From an uncultured Anaerolineae bacterium (GTDB taxonomy: Bacteria > Chloroflexota > Anaerolineae > Anaerolineales > Villigracilaceae), in contig CAIRYE010000404.1 of assembly GCA_903882765.1 (NCBI GenBank), positions 1-10,431 of the forward strand: DNA of 10,431 bases, in the 5' to 3' direction. Below, piece after piece: positions 1 through 8,615 of this stretch (the first letter of the stretch is position 1; each line of letters opens with the position of its first letter). The translations under genes were made by a program, and so were the position numbers. The notes below the pieces were generated by a model. The model was not told where the DNA came from and ran no database searches. It saw only the letters and a program-made list of their open reading frames with translations.

Positions 1-3000
1 TATTTCGCGAATTGCATGTAGGTCATTGTATCGAAGGTAAAGGGAACACCTTCCGCCATTCGATCACGGATCTTGTCGTAGGTGGCAGTGAGGGTGAAGA
101 GCAAAGCGCCAGCCAACAAGGTTAGCCCAACCACGTCAAAGACGAATAAGCGGCGAGATCCCCACTTGGCCATATCGCTTAGTATCTTACCTAGGGCATA
201 CGCGGCACTGATTGCGAATAGTGTCCACACTTGTAAATAAAATTTAAAGACAGTATTCATACGACCGATGTCACCGGAAAGAACAATGATCTCGACCATG
301 ATCGTAAGTAAAAAGCCGGTTCCGATAAGGAACAAGATAAAGCGATCGGCTGAGGAATTATCCGGTTTGAATAATAGTAGCAATGTCCATAACGCCAACG
401 GTAAAACAAACCAGGCGATAGGAACATTGAAACCCACCTGAATTCCAATTATTGTCAGGATCGTCCCGAAGGTGAGTACGAGTAAGATGCTCTTATAGGG
501 CAAAATTTTATTGAGGTGGGAAACCGGTGTGTTTGCCAACCATTGACGCGTTTCCCAAGCCATCCACATCAATATGGAAAAGAGGAACAAACCCCACTGT
601 GTAAGATAGGACCAGATCGGGGTTTTTTCGTTCTGCCAAAAATCGATCTTCCCATAAGCTAAGCCATACCAGCGGGCGAAGGGTTCAAAGAAAAGTTGCG
701 ACCCCAAAACCACCAACCCAACGCACACGATCCAATTAATCACGACATGAAATTTTTCGTCCAACCAAGGTAAAGGAATCAGCCGTACTTGGCGATTCAT
801 CAACAGCACATAGCTAACGACAGCGATCGCGAGGATCAGGTAGGTGGGGTAGTCCCAGGTGTTGGTGGGGCGTAGTACACCGATGAGGAAACCGCCAAAA
901 AGCATCGACGCGACTAACGAGATAGTATCGAATGACTTACGCAACAAAACTGAAACAACCCAAAGCACTACCAACAACGTTATTGGTAGGGCGATCATGT
1001 GGGCGTGAAGATCGGAATATAAGAACGTAAATAAGGGGAACTCGGTAATAGCAAGATCGCCGAGCGGCATGACTCGGCTGGGTGCCCAGTAATAATCACC
1101 AACACCAATGGGCAGTTGGTTACCCGCTAATAACTTTCCAAACCCATTCGCGGCCCAAGCCCAGCGCTGAAAGATCAAGACATTTGCCGCGTCAACCAAT
1201 TCATTGGAAACAGCCATTTTTTGCAGAGACTTGAACAACAATTGCACCGTGCCCAAGTTCCCTAACAAAACAAGACCCGCTGCCGCCGCAACGCCAGAAA
1301 AAACTCGGGGGCGAGTTATCTCGTTTTTATCATCCGCAAATAAATTCCAAACGACAGAAAAACCGCCCATTCCCAATAAAGCGAACAGGGTAGGTAGAAC
1401 GAAATTGTAGGCAATGGATGGGCTGATACCCAATAATTTGATGGGAGTCCCCACCAACACAAAGCCCCAATAGTAGTAGTTAATATAACCACCGGCGTAC
1501 CAAGGATCGTAGGGTGGGAAAGTTGTGCTTTTGATCACGGCGTTGAGGAATGAGAAATCCATGGGTCTCTCGCCGCCTTTATAGGGATGCCAAAGGTCAG
1601 GGTTCCCCAACCGAATGTACAGATCTATCAGGAAAAGCGATAGAAAAAGGATCTCTGCCAAACCGAAGTATTTTTTATTTTCTTTCAAAAAGGTCAGAAT
1701 ACTATGTTTCTGTCTGGCAAAAGCTAAGCTGCCAACAACCGCCAAACCCACCACGATCAGTGAAATCAAGGTGCGGGAGTAGGGTAGTGTTGTGGTCGAA
1801 GCCAGCAGCCAAGCGATGTACGCGGTGTAGATCATCCCGCCGAGCCTAGCTAACGGATAGCCTCTATCAGGCAGAGATGAAAGCAAATAGAAAAAAATGG
1901 GGAAGGTGAAAACGCCTAATAGGAAAATAAAAACATACCAAACGACCAAACCTAATACCGGCATTGTATTGAGTGGAGAATCTGCTGGGAATAATTCGGC
2001 CCATGTTCCCCCTTCCAAATTTCGCAGCAAATTAGCCGGTGTTTGCATCAGGTCTCGCACCACTTTTGGAGCGCTGCGAGGGGTTACGTGAACCACCTTC
2101 GCCAGATCTACACTGCCTAAAATGCTCGCCACTTTTTGTGAATCGTACGCGGCGGTCTTTTTAAAAAGCAACACCTTTGGAGCGTCATATACGGTAAAAG
2201 CTTCATCAGCGAACTGAGTGTTGAACTCGATGCCAAAAATTCGCGGATAGGCGGTAAAGGTTTTTACCAGCTCAAACCCCAATTGACCCTGCCACATACC
2301 AGGTTCAGCAACGTTATAGCACCACATAATTTCTTTATCCGCGGGGCAACCTAACAGCTCGCGGTAATATTTCGAGGTTAACGGATATCTTTCGGGCACA
2401 CGGGTGGTCGTCCCGAATTGCCGGTTAGAACTGATAAAGATAAAATCACCGGCATCCAACGTGGTGGTAAATCGGGCAAGCTTATCCGCGTTATCATCCC
2501 AGTACATTTCCAAATTTAATTCAGGTTGGTAGATACCGCCAAAGGGATCGTAACCATCCATCCTAAGTGGTAATCCATCATCCCAGGAAGTTTCCTGAAT
2601 TGGCCCAGACCCAAGCAGGGTCACATTTCCCGCTGTGTTAAATTGGAGAACGTACGGTTTCCCTACCTCAACAAAGGCGGGGTTTGCGAATAGGATTTCG
2701 TAAGGCTGCCCGCTCAGATCCTGTCCAACCGAAACACTTCCCTCGGCTATCGGTAAATTATCGGGGTAGCCTTCCTGCTCAAAAACTTTTACATCAAGGA
2801 CCGCCGCCGATTGGGGTGCGAGATTCTTGATCTTGGCAAAGGTAAGCTTATTTAAACTTCCAGCTGTATTTGCGGTGAAAGTCGCGCCATAATTGGCGTC
2901 GGAATTGATCGCCAAACCTTGTTGGAAAGGCAACAATTGAACAGTTTCAGTACCATCTACCCCGGTAACAATGGTATTTATAGGACCGGGAACATTTTGG

Positions 3001-4487
3001 AAGATCCACCGCGTGGCCTGAACTCGGCTATGGTCTACAGTGTAAATGCGCGTGAAAGCATATGCCCAAAACACGGTTAATAATAAAACGATGCCCGCTA
3101 ACCCAAGGTAAACTCCCTTATTGAATCGGGGTTTATTCTTGATCAGAGTAGGACCATTAAAAATGAACCACGCCGCGATAATTGCAACTAACGGATAGAT
3201 CGGAAGTTGGTAACGCATGGTCGGGTTCCATTGGGTAGATTGCCAAAGGAAGTAAAGCGCTACCCAGCCCCACAAAAAGAGGGACCGGCTTTTCTTTCCG
3301 TTTAAAATTTTCCAGCCCATCCAGAAAAAACCCAAGATGGTTAGAATACCAAAAGGTATGCCCAAGCCCCATTGGATCATATTAGCGCCAGAATACCAAA
3401 AGGACCTGCGCGTCCACTGTAAGGCCGGCGGGAAATCAACATCGCCGCTAGCTTGGGCCCGTTGGGTAGCGATCGTTTCTGTCCACTGTGGGTTCAATGA
3501 AACATTCACTACTCCGGGACCTTGGAAGGCATATGGCATAAAGACCCGGAAAGCAAGGATCGAAACCAAACCTCCGATTACACAAAGGAAAGCCGCTGTT
3601 TCAAAGTTTATGAGTGAGTGATTGCTCACTTTTTCTTTATGGGTAACATCCTGAACATCATAAAGACGAATGATGAGGGCTGCTGGCAATAAGATCGCCA
3701 AGGGGGCAGCATTGATCTTACTGGCAACCGCCGCGCCAAAGGCAAGACCAAAGCCGATCGTATTCCACAACACCGGTTCACGTAAGAAGCCAAGGATATT
3801 AGCGCCAATTTGGCTGCGCTCTCCCTTTGCCAAACCCAAAATATCCAAAGAACTTTCAGGGGCGTACATGATCTCAACCGCGAAATAAGTTGCCAAAATC
3901 ATAAAGAAATTGGCGAACATATCCACCGTAAAGAAGTGTGATTGCTGAATTTGCATCACAGTCACTGCGGAGAGTGCCATCGCTAACAGCGCTACTTTTT
4001 TAGAATATAAACGCTTGGCGATCAGGTAAACAAAGATCAGAGAAGCAATATCAGAAAAAGCGGAAAGAACCCTACCTACTAAAAAGACTTGACCGTACCC
4101 CGCCCAATCATCGGTAGCAAGATAAGAAACAAACCAGTCGGTTTGAATAGAACCGATCCACGAGATATTTCGTAATGTAAGGGTGATTTGGTTCATCCAC
4201 TCGGCAATGATCCGCACCGCGATGACGGGCAGATCGCCGTATACATAGAAGGTGAAGCCGCGATTGCCGGGATTTAGTGGTGAGTTGAGCGTATCAAAAT
4301 ATTGTCCAAACGATTTAGCTGGTTCAACCGCCGAGGTCACCATGGTCATAAAGCGTTCATCGGGGTGTAGGTTTTGGCTTTGATCCCAATCCAACCCTAT
4401 TAGTCGGAAATAGGCGGCAGCTAAAAGAACAAGGACAAAACCTAAGGTGTACAACCAGTTTTTTGTATTTTTATTATTCATAATCAT
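1..4487 (-). CDS. Giant membrane protein: N-terminal GT-C (GT39/PMT-like) glycosyltransferase half fused to DUF2298 (Chlor_Arch_YYY) half; 3' end outside window
   Basis: One minus-strand frame stays open from ATG at 4487 (second in-frame ATG at 4481) to the window edge, giving 1495 residues and no stop. The start lies 4 bases after the stop of the upstream glycosyltransferase. No Shine-Dalgarno is visible, so translational coupling is likely. Domains: a first membrane helix near residues 11-27; an extracytoplasmic loop with HPDERF (41-46), matching the catalytic Asp/Glu loop of GT-C enzymes; SHFFTVD (183-189), also typical of GT39-like proteins; membrane helices to about 475; a large, apparently soluble, strand-rich part (about 485-830) containing WDDGLP (635-640) and Cys714/Cys723; then a second membrane half from about 843. 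That half carries KGGERPMD (970-977), GGYINYYYWG (999-1008, the family YYYxG motif), DLHAHM (1159-1164) and NTVFKFY (starting at 1411, with one Met before it). The frame was checked at each motif. The C-terminal end of DUF2298 is missing only because the window ends. Sugar transfer from a polyprenyl-phosphate donor is inferred; substrate unknown. Confidence 0.93.
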   Translation of the reverse strand, partial: MIMNNKNTKNWLYTLGFVLVLLAAAYFRLIGLDWDQSQNLHPDERFMTMVTSAVEPAKSFGQYFDTLNSPLNPGNRGFTFYVYGDLPVIAVRIIAEWMNQITLTLRNISWIGSIQTDWFVSYLATDDWAGYGQVFLVGRVLSAFSDIASLIFVYLIAKRLYSKKVALLAMALSAVTVMQIQQSHFFTVDMFANFFMILATYFAVEIMYAPESSLDILGLAKGERSQIGANILGFLREPVLWNTIGFGLAFGAAVASKINAAPLAILLPAALIIRLYDVQDVTHKEKVSNHSLINFETAAFLCVIGGLVSILAFRVFMPYAFQGPGVVNVSLNPQWTETIATQRAQASGDVDFPPALQWTRRSFWYSGANMIQWGLGIPFGILTILGFFWMGWKILNGKKSRSLFLWGWVALYFLWQSTQWNPTMRYQLPIYPLVAIIAAWFIFNGPTLIKNKPRFNKGVYLGLAGIVLLLTVFWAYAFTRIYTVDHSRVQATRWIFQNVPGPINTIVTGVDGTETVQLLPFQQGLAINSDANYGATFTANTAGSLNKLTFAKIKNLAPQSAAVLDVKVFEQEGYPDNLPIAEGSVSVGQDLSGQPYEILFANPAFVEVGKPYVLQFNTAGNVTLLGSGPIQETSWDDGLPLRMDGYDPFGGIYQPELNLEMYWDDNADKLARFTTTLDAGDFIFISSNRQFGTTTRVPERYPLTSKYYRELLGCPADKEIMWCYNVAEPGMWQGQLGFELVKTFTAYPRIFGIEFNTQFADEAFTVYDAPKVLLFKKTAAYDSQKVASILGSVDLAKVVHVTPRSAPKVVRDLMQTPANLLRNLEGGTWAELFPADSPLNTMPVLGLVVWYVFIFLLGVFTFPIFFYLLSSLPDRGYPLARLGGMIYTAYIAWLLASTTTLPYSRTLISLIVVGLAVVGSLAFARQKHSILTFLKENKKYFGLAEILFLSLFLIDLYIRLGNPDLWHPYKGGERPMDFSFLNAVIKSTTFPPYDPWYAGGYINYYYWGFVLVGTPIKLLGISPSIAYNFVLPTLFALLGMGGFSVVWNLFADDKNEITRPRVFSGVAAAAGLVLLGNLGTVQLLFKSLQKMAVSNELVDAANVLIFQRWAWAANGFGKLLAGNQLPIGVGDYYWAPSRVMPLGDLAITEFPLFTFLYSDLHAHMIALPITLLVVLWVVSVLLRKSFDTISLVASMLFGGFLIGVLRPTNTWDYPTYLILAIAVVSYVLLMNRQVRLIPLPWLDEKFHVVINWIVCVGLVVLGSQLFFEPFARWYGLAYGKIDFWQNEKTPIWSYLTQWGLFLFSILMWMAWETRQWLANTPVSHLNKILPYKSILLVLTFGTILTIIGIQVGFNVPIAWFVLPLALWTLLLLFKPDNSSADRFILFLIGTGFLLTIMVEIIVLSGDIGRMNTVFKFYLQVWTLFAISAAYALGKILSDMAKWGSRRLFVFDVVGLTLLAGALLFTLTATYDKIRDRMAEGVPFTFDTMTYMQFAK

Positions 4488-4491
4488 ATTT

Positions 4492-6627
4492 TTATTGGGT
4501 AATAGTGGAAGAATCTTGAACTGTGAACGTGAAGAAGGATTTTCCTTCCATTTCACTTGTAAATTTTCCTAAGATCCCTTCCGGATAGGTTTTTTCAAGG
4601 AGTGTTTTTGTTTCAATATCTTCTTCCTTGAAGAGAAATAGCTTGTTACCACTAAGATTGGTGGTTTCAGAAATAGATTCGCGCTTTAAGGCATAGTCTT
4701 TTGTTGGGTAACCTGCTTGGATGCCCACCAAACGGGTATCTACCCAGTACGGGAAGGGAATTACATAGGCTTTGTTTGGGTCATTCCCTAACGTCACATA
4801 ATCCTTGATCACATTGCCCAAATCCGAGGTATTCCACGAGTTCATTTTAAATTGAGCTGAAAATTGGTTGAACACCAAATCGTAATTGGATGACGCTGAA
4901 GAAAACAAAAGGGCCGCAATGACAACAACCGAAAATGGCACGTTCACTTTTTTCAAGGCTAGGTAGATCGAGTTCATGGCATAGCCGGCGAGCACCATAA
5001 CCACGATCGCCGCTGCCCCGGTTCGGTTGAGCGAAGGGTTCTCGGATGGAAACGCGAGCGATAATGTCGATGGTAATAAAAGGATCGGCAAGAGGATAGC
5101 CAAATATAGATCAAGCCAATAACGATGTTTGAGATAGCGACCGATCAGAAGCAACAAACCGATCAAAAAGAACACTACGGTGATCACATCTAACGCCGGG
5201 CGATGAATGATCGAGTGAACCCAGACCTCGCCGTCATCAAAATTAAACATCGTGGCGGCTTTCAAGTTATTTTTGATAAAGACAACTGCGGCAGGTTCGG
5301 TTAGGGGTTGTTCTTGACCGGTTAGCCTTGTTAAGGCCCTTGATGAGAACGCCTCTGGGTTGGTAAAGGTATATCCAAGCAATGGGATGAAAACCAATAC
5401 AGATGCGATGATCAGAACTAGAAAATTGAAGATCGTTTTGGTCTTGATCCCATTGGATTGATAATGGAGAAAGTACACCAAAAGCCCCACGACGATGGCG
5501 AATGGCATAATCCTGAACGGGCTGTAGCCATGTAAACCCAAGCCAAGAAATAGTCCCGACAAAATAAAATCGTTTCGGTTTTGCCGGTTGACACCCCGGA
5601 TAAAAAAGTAAAGCGCTGGCGCAGCAAAAGCAGGGTAAAGCGGAAACCGCAGCCCAATTCGGCTGATAGTATTCAACCAATAAGAGATCGAGGCAAAAAA
5701 GAGCGCGAACATACCAACCCGTTTGCCGCCAAACTCTTTCCCGATCAAATAAATGAATGGCAGAGCGAACAAACCAATGAGAACTGTGCCCACTTTTAAA
5801 CTCAAAAAAGTCAAGCCCATTTTCAATGGCCCAGCTAGCAGGGCGGTCAAATAAAATTGAATGAATTCACGGCCTGTATTGTTCTCAAAGAAAACGCTAA
5901 ATTTTCCCTGTAACACATCGTATACATCCAATAACTTTTCAGCGTGATCACTAAACGGTTCCGCCGGCACCTGAGACAACCGAAAAAACCTGAAGAAGAA
6001 AGCCAACCCAACCATCAAGAAAAGGGATATTTTCCAACGATCGATGGTGAACTTCCAGCTGCGCTGTTTTATGAAATTGATGATCGCACCAAACCCAAAA
6101 TGGTCTGATACGTTTCCCACCCAAAAAGCGTAAACAAAACTTATGATACTGAGAAGCCATAAAGTTAGGTTTAGAAAGGTAAATCGGTTATCCAAAAAGA
6201 AAAGGAGAGAGACCAAACCAAGACCCATTGCCAAGAAAAAACTTCGGACATTGAAAGATAGCTTTTGTGAAGCGGTCTTATCTAAGCGGGGCTTGTCGAT
6301 AATTACTTCTTTTCGGTAAATAGAAATGCCGACTAACACCATAGAAAATAACAAAACGACAGACGCGATCACCGCCATACTGCCGGGCGGCTCTAGTAAT
6401 TTTTGGGCAAGAAGTGCTGAAAGAGTTGAAATAATCAAAATCCAAGGGAATGGCTTTATGTGTTGCCTTGATGCCGAATTATCGTCAGAAATAGTATCTG
6501 ACGGCTCGAAGACCAAATCATCAACCTGATTAAGCTCGGCTTCAGGATCCGGAATACGGATCTTCTCCTTTACTCTCGGATCTAGCAACGATTGCAAATA
6601 CTCTAATACACTTGGCTCTTTCATCAT
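4492..6627 (-). CDS. GT-C fold membrane glycosyltransferase (GT39/ArnT-like), 711 aa
   Basis: This is a multi-pass membrane protein with the plan of ArnT/PMT-type enzymes, which transfer a sugar from a polyprenyl-phosphate carrier on the extracytoplasmic face. Residues 1-58 are hydrophilic and rich in Asp/Glu, probably cytoplasmic. Four hydrophobic segments follow (about 61-78, 83-103, 128-145, 150-170), then a basic stretch (187-199), then what looks like the GT-C core. Its first loop carries SDHAEKLLD (226-234), where Asp227 and Glu230 are candidate catalytic or metal-binding acids, and NTGRE (250-254). More helices run to about 580. The last 130 residues are a soluble tail with PYWVDTR (626-632). 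Two ATGs are adjacent at 6627 and 6624. The only Shine-Dalgarno-like stretch (AGGAAG, 6646-6641) lies in the previous gene's final codons, 13 bases upstream, which is long. The gap to that gene is 10 bases. Family assignment is good; donor, acceptor and linkage are unknown. Confidence 0.9.
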   Translation of the reverse strand: MMKEPSVLEYLQSLLDPRVKEKIRIPDPEAELNQVDDLVFEPSDTISDDNSASRQHIKPFPWILIISTLSALLAQKLLEPPGSMAVIASVVLLFSMVLVGISIYRKEVIIDKPRLDKTASQKLSFNVRSFFLAMGLGLVSLLFFLDNRFTFLNLTLWLLSIISFVYAFWVGNVSDHFGFGAIINFIKQRSWKFTIDRWKISLFLMVGLAFFFRFFRLSQVPAEPFSDHAEKLLDVYDVLQGKFSVFFENNTGREFIQFYLTALLAGPLKMGLTFLSLKVGTVLIGLFALPFIYLIGKEFGGKRVGMFALFFASISYWLNTISRIGLRFPLYPAFAAPALYFFIRGVNRQNRNDFILSGLFLGLGLHGYSPFRIMPFAIVVGLLVYFLHYQSNGIKTKTIFNFLVLIIASVLVFIPLLGYTFTNPEAFSSRALTRLTGQEQPLTEPAAVVFIKNNLKAATMFNFDDGEVWVHSIIHRPALDVITVVFFLIGLLLLIGRYLKHRYWLDLYLAILLPILLLPSTLSLAFPSENPSLNRTGAAAIVVMVLAGYAMNSIYLALKKVNVPFSVVVIAALLFSSASSNYDLVFNQFSAQFKMNSWNTSDLGNVIKDYVTLGNDPNKAYVIPFPYWVDTRLVGIQAGYPTKDYALKRESISETTNLSGNKLFLFKEEDIETKTLLEKTYPEGILGKFTSEMEGKSFFTFTVQDSSTITQ

Positions 6628-6637
6628 GGTCGCTTCG

Positions 6638-7438
6638 TTACTTCCTACGAGCTATATAAAAGGTATAAACCCCATCGTCGTGGGCAATCGGTTCTTTATA
6701 ATATTTATCTAGCAGGGATAATAGAAGACTAAAGTTCCATCGTTGATTGCTGATGTGCCACTTGCGGGTAAAAAAGTGGATCAGCAAGGAAGGCAAACCA
6801 AGAAAATGACCCACCTCAAGGACTCTGAATGAAGCAGGCGAGAAGTAGTTCCAAGCTTTTTCGACCGCGAACCCTGTTCTATCCAAACGCTCCCGCCACT
6901 GTTCAATACTATCGCAGGTGTGATGCCGCGAAATGGTATTGAAGAACCTACGGTATGCCGCGGCAAGGCTCTTCAAACCGATGCGGTCCAAAAACCTGGC
7001 CGAGCCAAGGGTCGGCAAAAATTTTTCATTAGGGACGCAAAACACAAAAATCGCTCCGGGTTTGAGAACCCTAGCGGTTTCGATCAATACTTCGTCCAAG
7101 TTAGGGATATGCTCTAGCACTGAGTTGCTCAACGCGCTTGAAAAATACCCTGTTGGGAAAGGCATATCGGACCCATACGCCTCAGAAAGCAAGTTGTAAA
7201 CACCGCGGGTTCGTGCCTCATGGATCGGTCTCGTCCAGGGGTCTAGACCAACATTGATCTTATTTTCAAAGGTGATTTGAGCAAAATGCCCATCACCGCA
7301 GCCTAGGTCGAGGATGGGTTCAGGAAAGGAAATATCCTGATAAAAGTGGGATTCTACTGCTCGCAGCAAGCCGCGAAAGTAAGGGAGATCGCGGGTGTGT
7401 TCAAATAAGAAATCTTTTTGGGCCATTGATGAATTCAC
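6638..7438 (-). CDS. Class I SAM-dependent methyltransferase (Methyltransf_11-like), 266 aa
   Basis: This is a soluble, Rossmann-fold methyltransferase. Motif I is LDLGCGDG (43-50), the glycine-rich SAM-binding loop. Asp66 in VGLDPW is the expected ribose-binding acid at the end of the second strand. DMPFP (91-95) and SNSVLEHIPN (104-113) match the later motifs of the UbiE/Methyltransf_11 type, followed by RVLKPGAIFVFCVP (123-136). The C-terminal 120 residues are less typical and contain an aromatic-rich stretch. The longest frame starts with GTG at 7438. An ATG four codons further in (7426) gives 262 residues and is equally credible; neither has a clear Shine-Dalgarno. It lies 8 bases after the GT4 gene and 10 before the membrane glycosyltransferase, so a role in methylating a sugar, lipid or growing glycan is inferred from context. 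No sequence feature fixes the substrate. Confidence 0.9.
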   Translation of the reverse strand: MNSSMAQKDFLFEHTRDLPYFRGLLRAVESHFYQDISFPEPILDLGCGDGHFAQITFENKINVGLDPWTRPIHEARTRGVYNLLSEAYGSDMPFPTGYFSSALSNSVLEHIPNLDEVLIETARVLKPGAIFVFCVPNEKFLPTLGSARFLDRIGLKSLAAAYRRFFNTISRHHTCDSIEQWRERLDRTGFAVEKAWNYFSPASFRVLEVGHFLGLPSLLIHFFTRKWHISNQRWNFSLLLSLLDKYYKEPIAHDDGVYTFYIARRK

Positions 7439-7446
7439 TTCACTTT

Positions 7447-8601
7447 TTATAAGGTTGAGATAAGTTCTTCGTATTTTTTGGCGATCGAATCTGGTTCGTA
7501 GGTGGAAACGATCTCATTGACATTACCTTGGTACTTGGTAGGATTAGAAAACACCTCGATCACCGCATCGCTAAGCGCTTGCGTATCCCCGATGGGTGTA
7601 ACTAACCCCATACCAGTCATTTGGATCGGCCTTCGCACCCCTGGTAAGGAGGAGGCGATGCACGGGACGTTGTTCATCATGGCTTCAATTTGCACCAAAC
7701 CGAAGGCTTCGGTGGAATTGAGGCTCGGTACGACCAGTAAATTGATCTTTTTATAGTAAGATGCCATTTCAGCGGGGCTCAAATTACCTAAGAATTGCCA
7801 ATGACCGCTCGCTTCAAACTTGTTGATGATCGGGATCAATCGCTCAAAATAGGATTGCTCTCCCATCACATTTAGATGCTGCCCAGCAAAGAGTACCTTG
7901 GCGGTGGGGAATTTTTCAAGGATCTTTGGCAGTGCGTCGAGAAGGATCTCAACCCCCTTTTCAGAAGCAAATCGGGTTGCCATACCAATGAAGGGACCGG
8001 GTTCTGTTTTGGATAAACCATGCTTGGCATAGAACTGATCCATACCAGCCTGATCAACGGAAGGCAATATTACCGGGGGTAAGATAGGGGTAAGTTTGTG
8101 TTTGTAATTGGATAGGAAAGCTGAGTGGTCAGCATAGTCCTGGGTGTAGGTAACGATATGGTTGGACAGCCGCGCCGCGCTTGAATTTTGCCAATGAACC
8201 ACGGTATTAACAACTTTATTAAACAATCCCTTTGGTAAGAGCAAATCGCAATGGTAGGTAAGAATGGTTTTCTTACCGAGAATTCGGGCGCGAGTGGCAA
8301 AGCCGGGTGCGTCAAATTGTGGCAGATGAAGATGAACGATATCGTTCTCCATCACGTATTTCCACGCCAACCACCCGAAGGTTGGCATAATAACACCCTT
8401 GCTGATGCGCAAAGCGACAGGCGCTCGAACGATCCTTACGCCATTCTTTACTTCCTCTTGGGGTGAGTTTTTATCAAAGTGGGAGGTAAGTACGGTAACT
8501 TCGTGACCGCGTTTGGCAAAAGCCTCTGCCAGCCGTTCAGCATAGATGGTAAGCCCCGATGTATGCGGGCGATAGTAGGTTAGGACAGTTAGTATTTTCA
8601 T
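7447..8601 (-). CDS. Glycosyltransferase family 4 (GT-B fold), 384 aa
   Basis: This is a retaining GT-B glycosyltransferase of the CAZy GT4 group, expected to act at the cytoplasmic side of the membrane with a nucleotide sugar donor. The N-terminal half opens with a strand and a loop RPHTSGLT (11-18), where most relatives have a GG pair, followed by the conserved KRGHEVTVLTSHF (30-42). The C-terminal half has ATRFASEKGVEILLDAL (208-224), giving the donor-phosphate-binding Arg210 and Lys215, then FLGNLSPAEMASYY (270-283) and the EX7E motif Glu298/Glu306 within STEAFGLVQIEAM. Length is normal for the family. I chose ATG at 8601 because it has GGTGG seven bases upstream and begins exactly at the usual MKIL start. 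A longer frame to 8649 would overlap the epimerase gene and adds 16 residues with no family character. Sugar donor and acceptor are not predictable. Confidence 0.93.
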   Translation of the reverse strand: MKILTVLTYYRPHTSGLTIYAERLAEAFAKRGHEVTVLTSHFDKNSPQEEVKNGVRIVRAPVALRISKGVIMPTFGWLAWKYVMENDIVHLHLPQFDAPGFATRARILGKKTILTYHCDLLLPKGLFNKVVNTVVHWQNSSAARLSNHIVTYTQDYADHSAFLSNYKHKLTPILPPVILPSVDQAGMDQFYAKHGLSKTEPGPFIGMATRFASEKGVEILLDALPKILEKFPTAKVLFAGQHLNVMGEQSYFERLIPIINKFEASGHWQFLGNLSPAEMASYYKKINLLVVPSLNSTEAFGLVQIEAMMNNVPCIASSLPGVRRPIQMTGMGLVTPIGDTQALSDAVIEVFSNPTKYQGNVNEIVSTYEPDSIAKKYEELISTL

Positions 8602-8608
8602 GGTTGCG

Positions 8609-8613
8609 CCACC
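8609..8613 (-). promoter_or_regulatory. Ribosome binding site deciding the GT4 start
   Basis: GGTGG on the minus strand, seven bases before ATG 8601 and just after the TGA of the epimerase gene. It supports the shorter start rather than the upstream in-frame one at 8649. Confidence 0.55.
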
Positions 8614-8615
8614 GC

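Noticed and set aside
822..831. A GCGATCGC octamer resembling the cyanobacterial HIP1 motif
   Set aside because: I noticed only this isolated occurrence in coding DNA. HIP1 is significant only when highly repeated, and nothing else here suggests a cyanobacterium.
1550..1849. A 99-codon plus-strand open frame, and other plus-strand frames at 1204-1410, 1897-2091 and 3337-3621
   Set aside because: They lie antisense to the giant minus-strand gene, whose motifs are in frame throughout. The plus-strand products are basic, low in recognisable pattern, and have no family signatures.
3343..3403. A 14-base direct repeat (AGAATACCAAAAGG at 3343 and 3390), the first copy containing a small inverted repeat ATACC-AAAA-GGTAT
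   Set aside because: It lies inside coding sequence, the two copies are 47 bases apart in different reading frames, and there is no further copy or mobile-element context. Probably chance.
5267..5680. A 137-codon minus-strand frame inside the membrane glycosyltransferase gene
   Set aside because: It is an alternative frame of a gene with clear GT-C character. Its product has no coherent domain and irregular Cys/Trp/Pro content.
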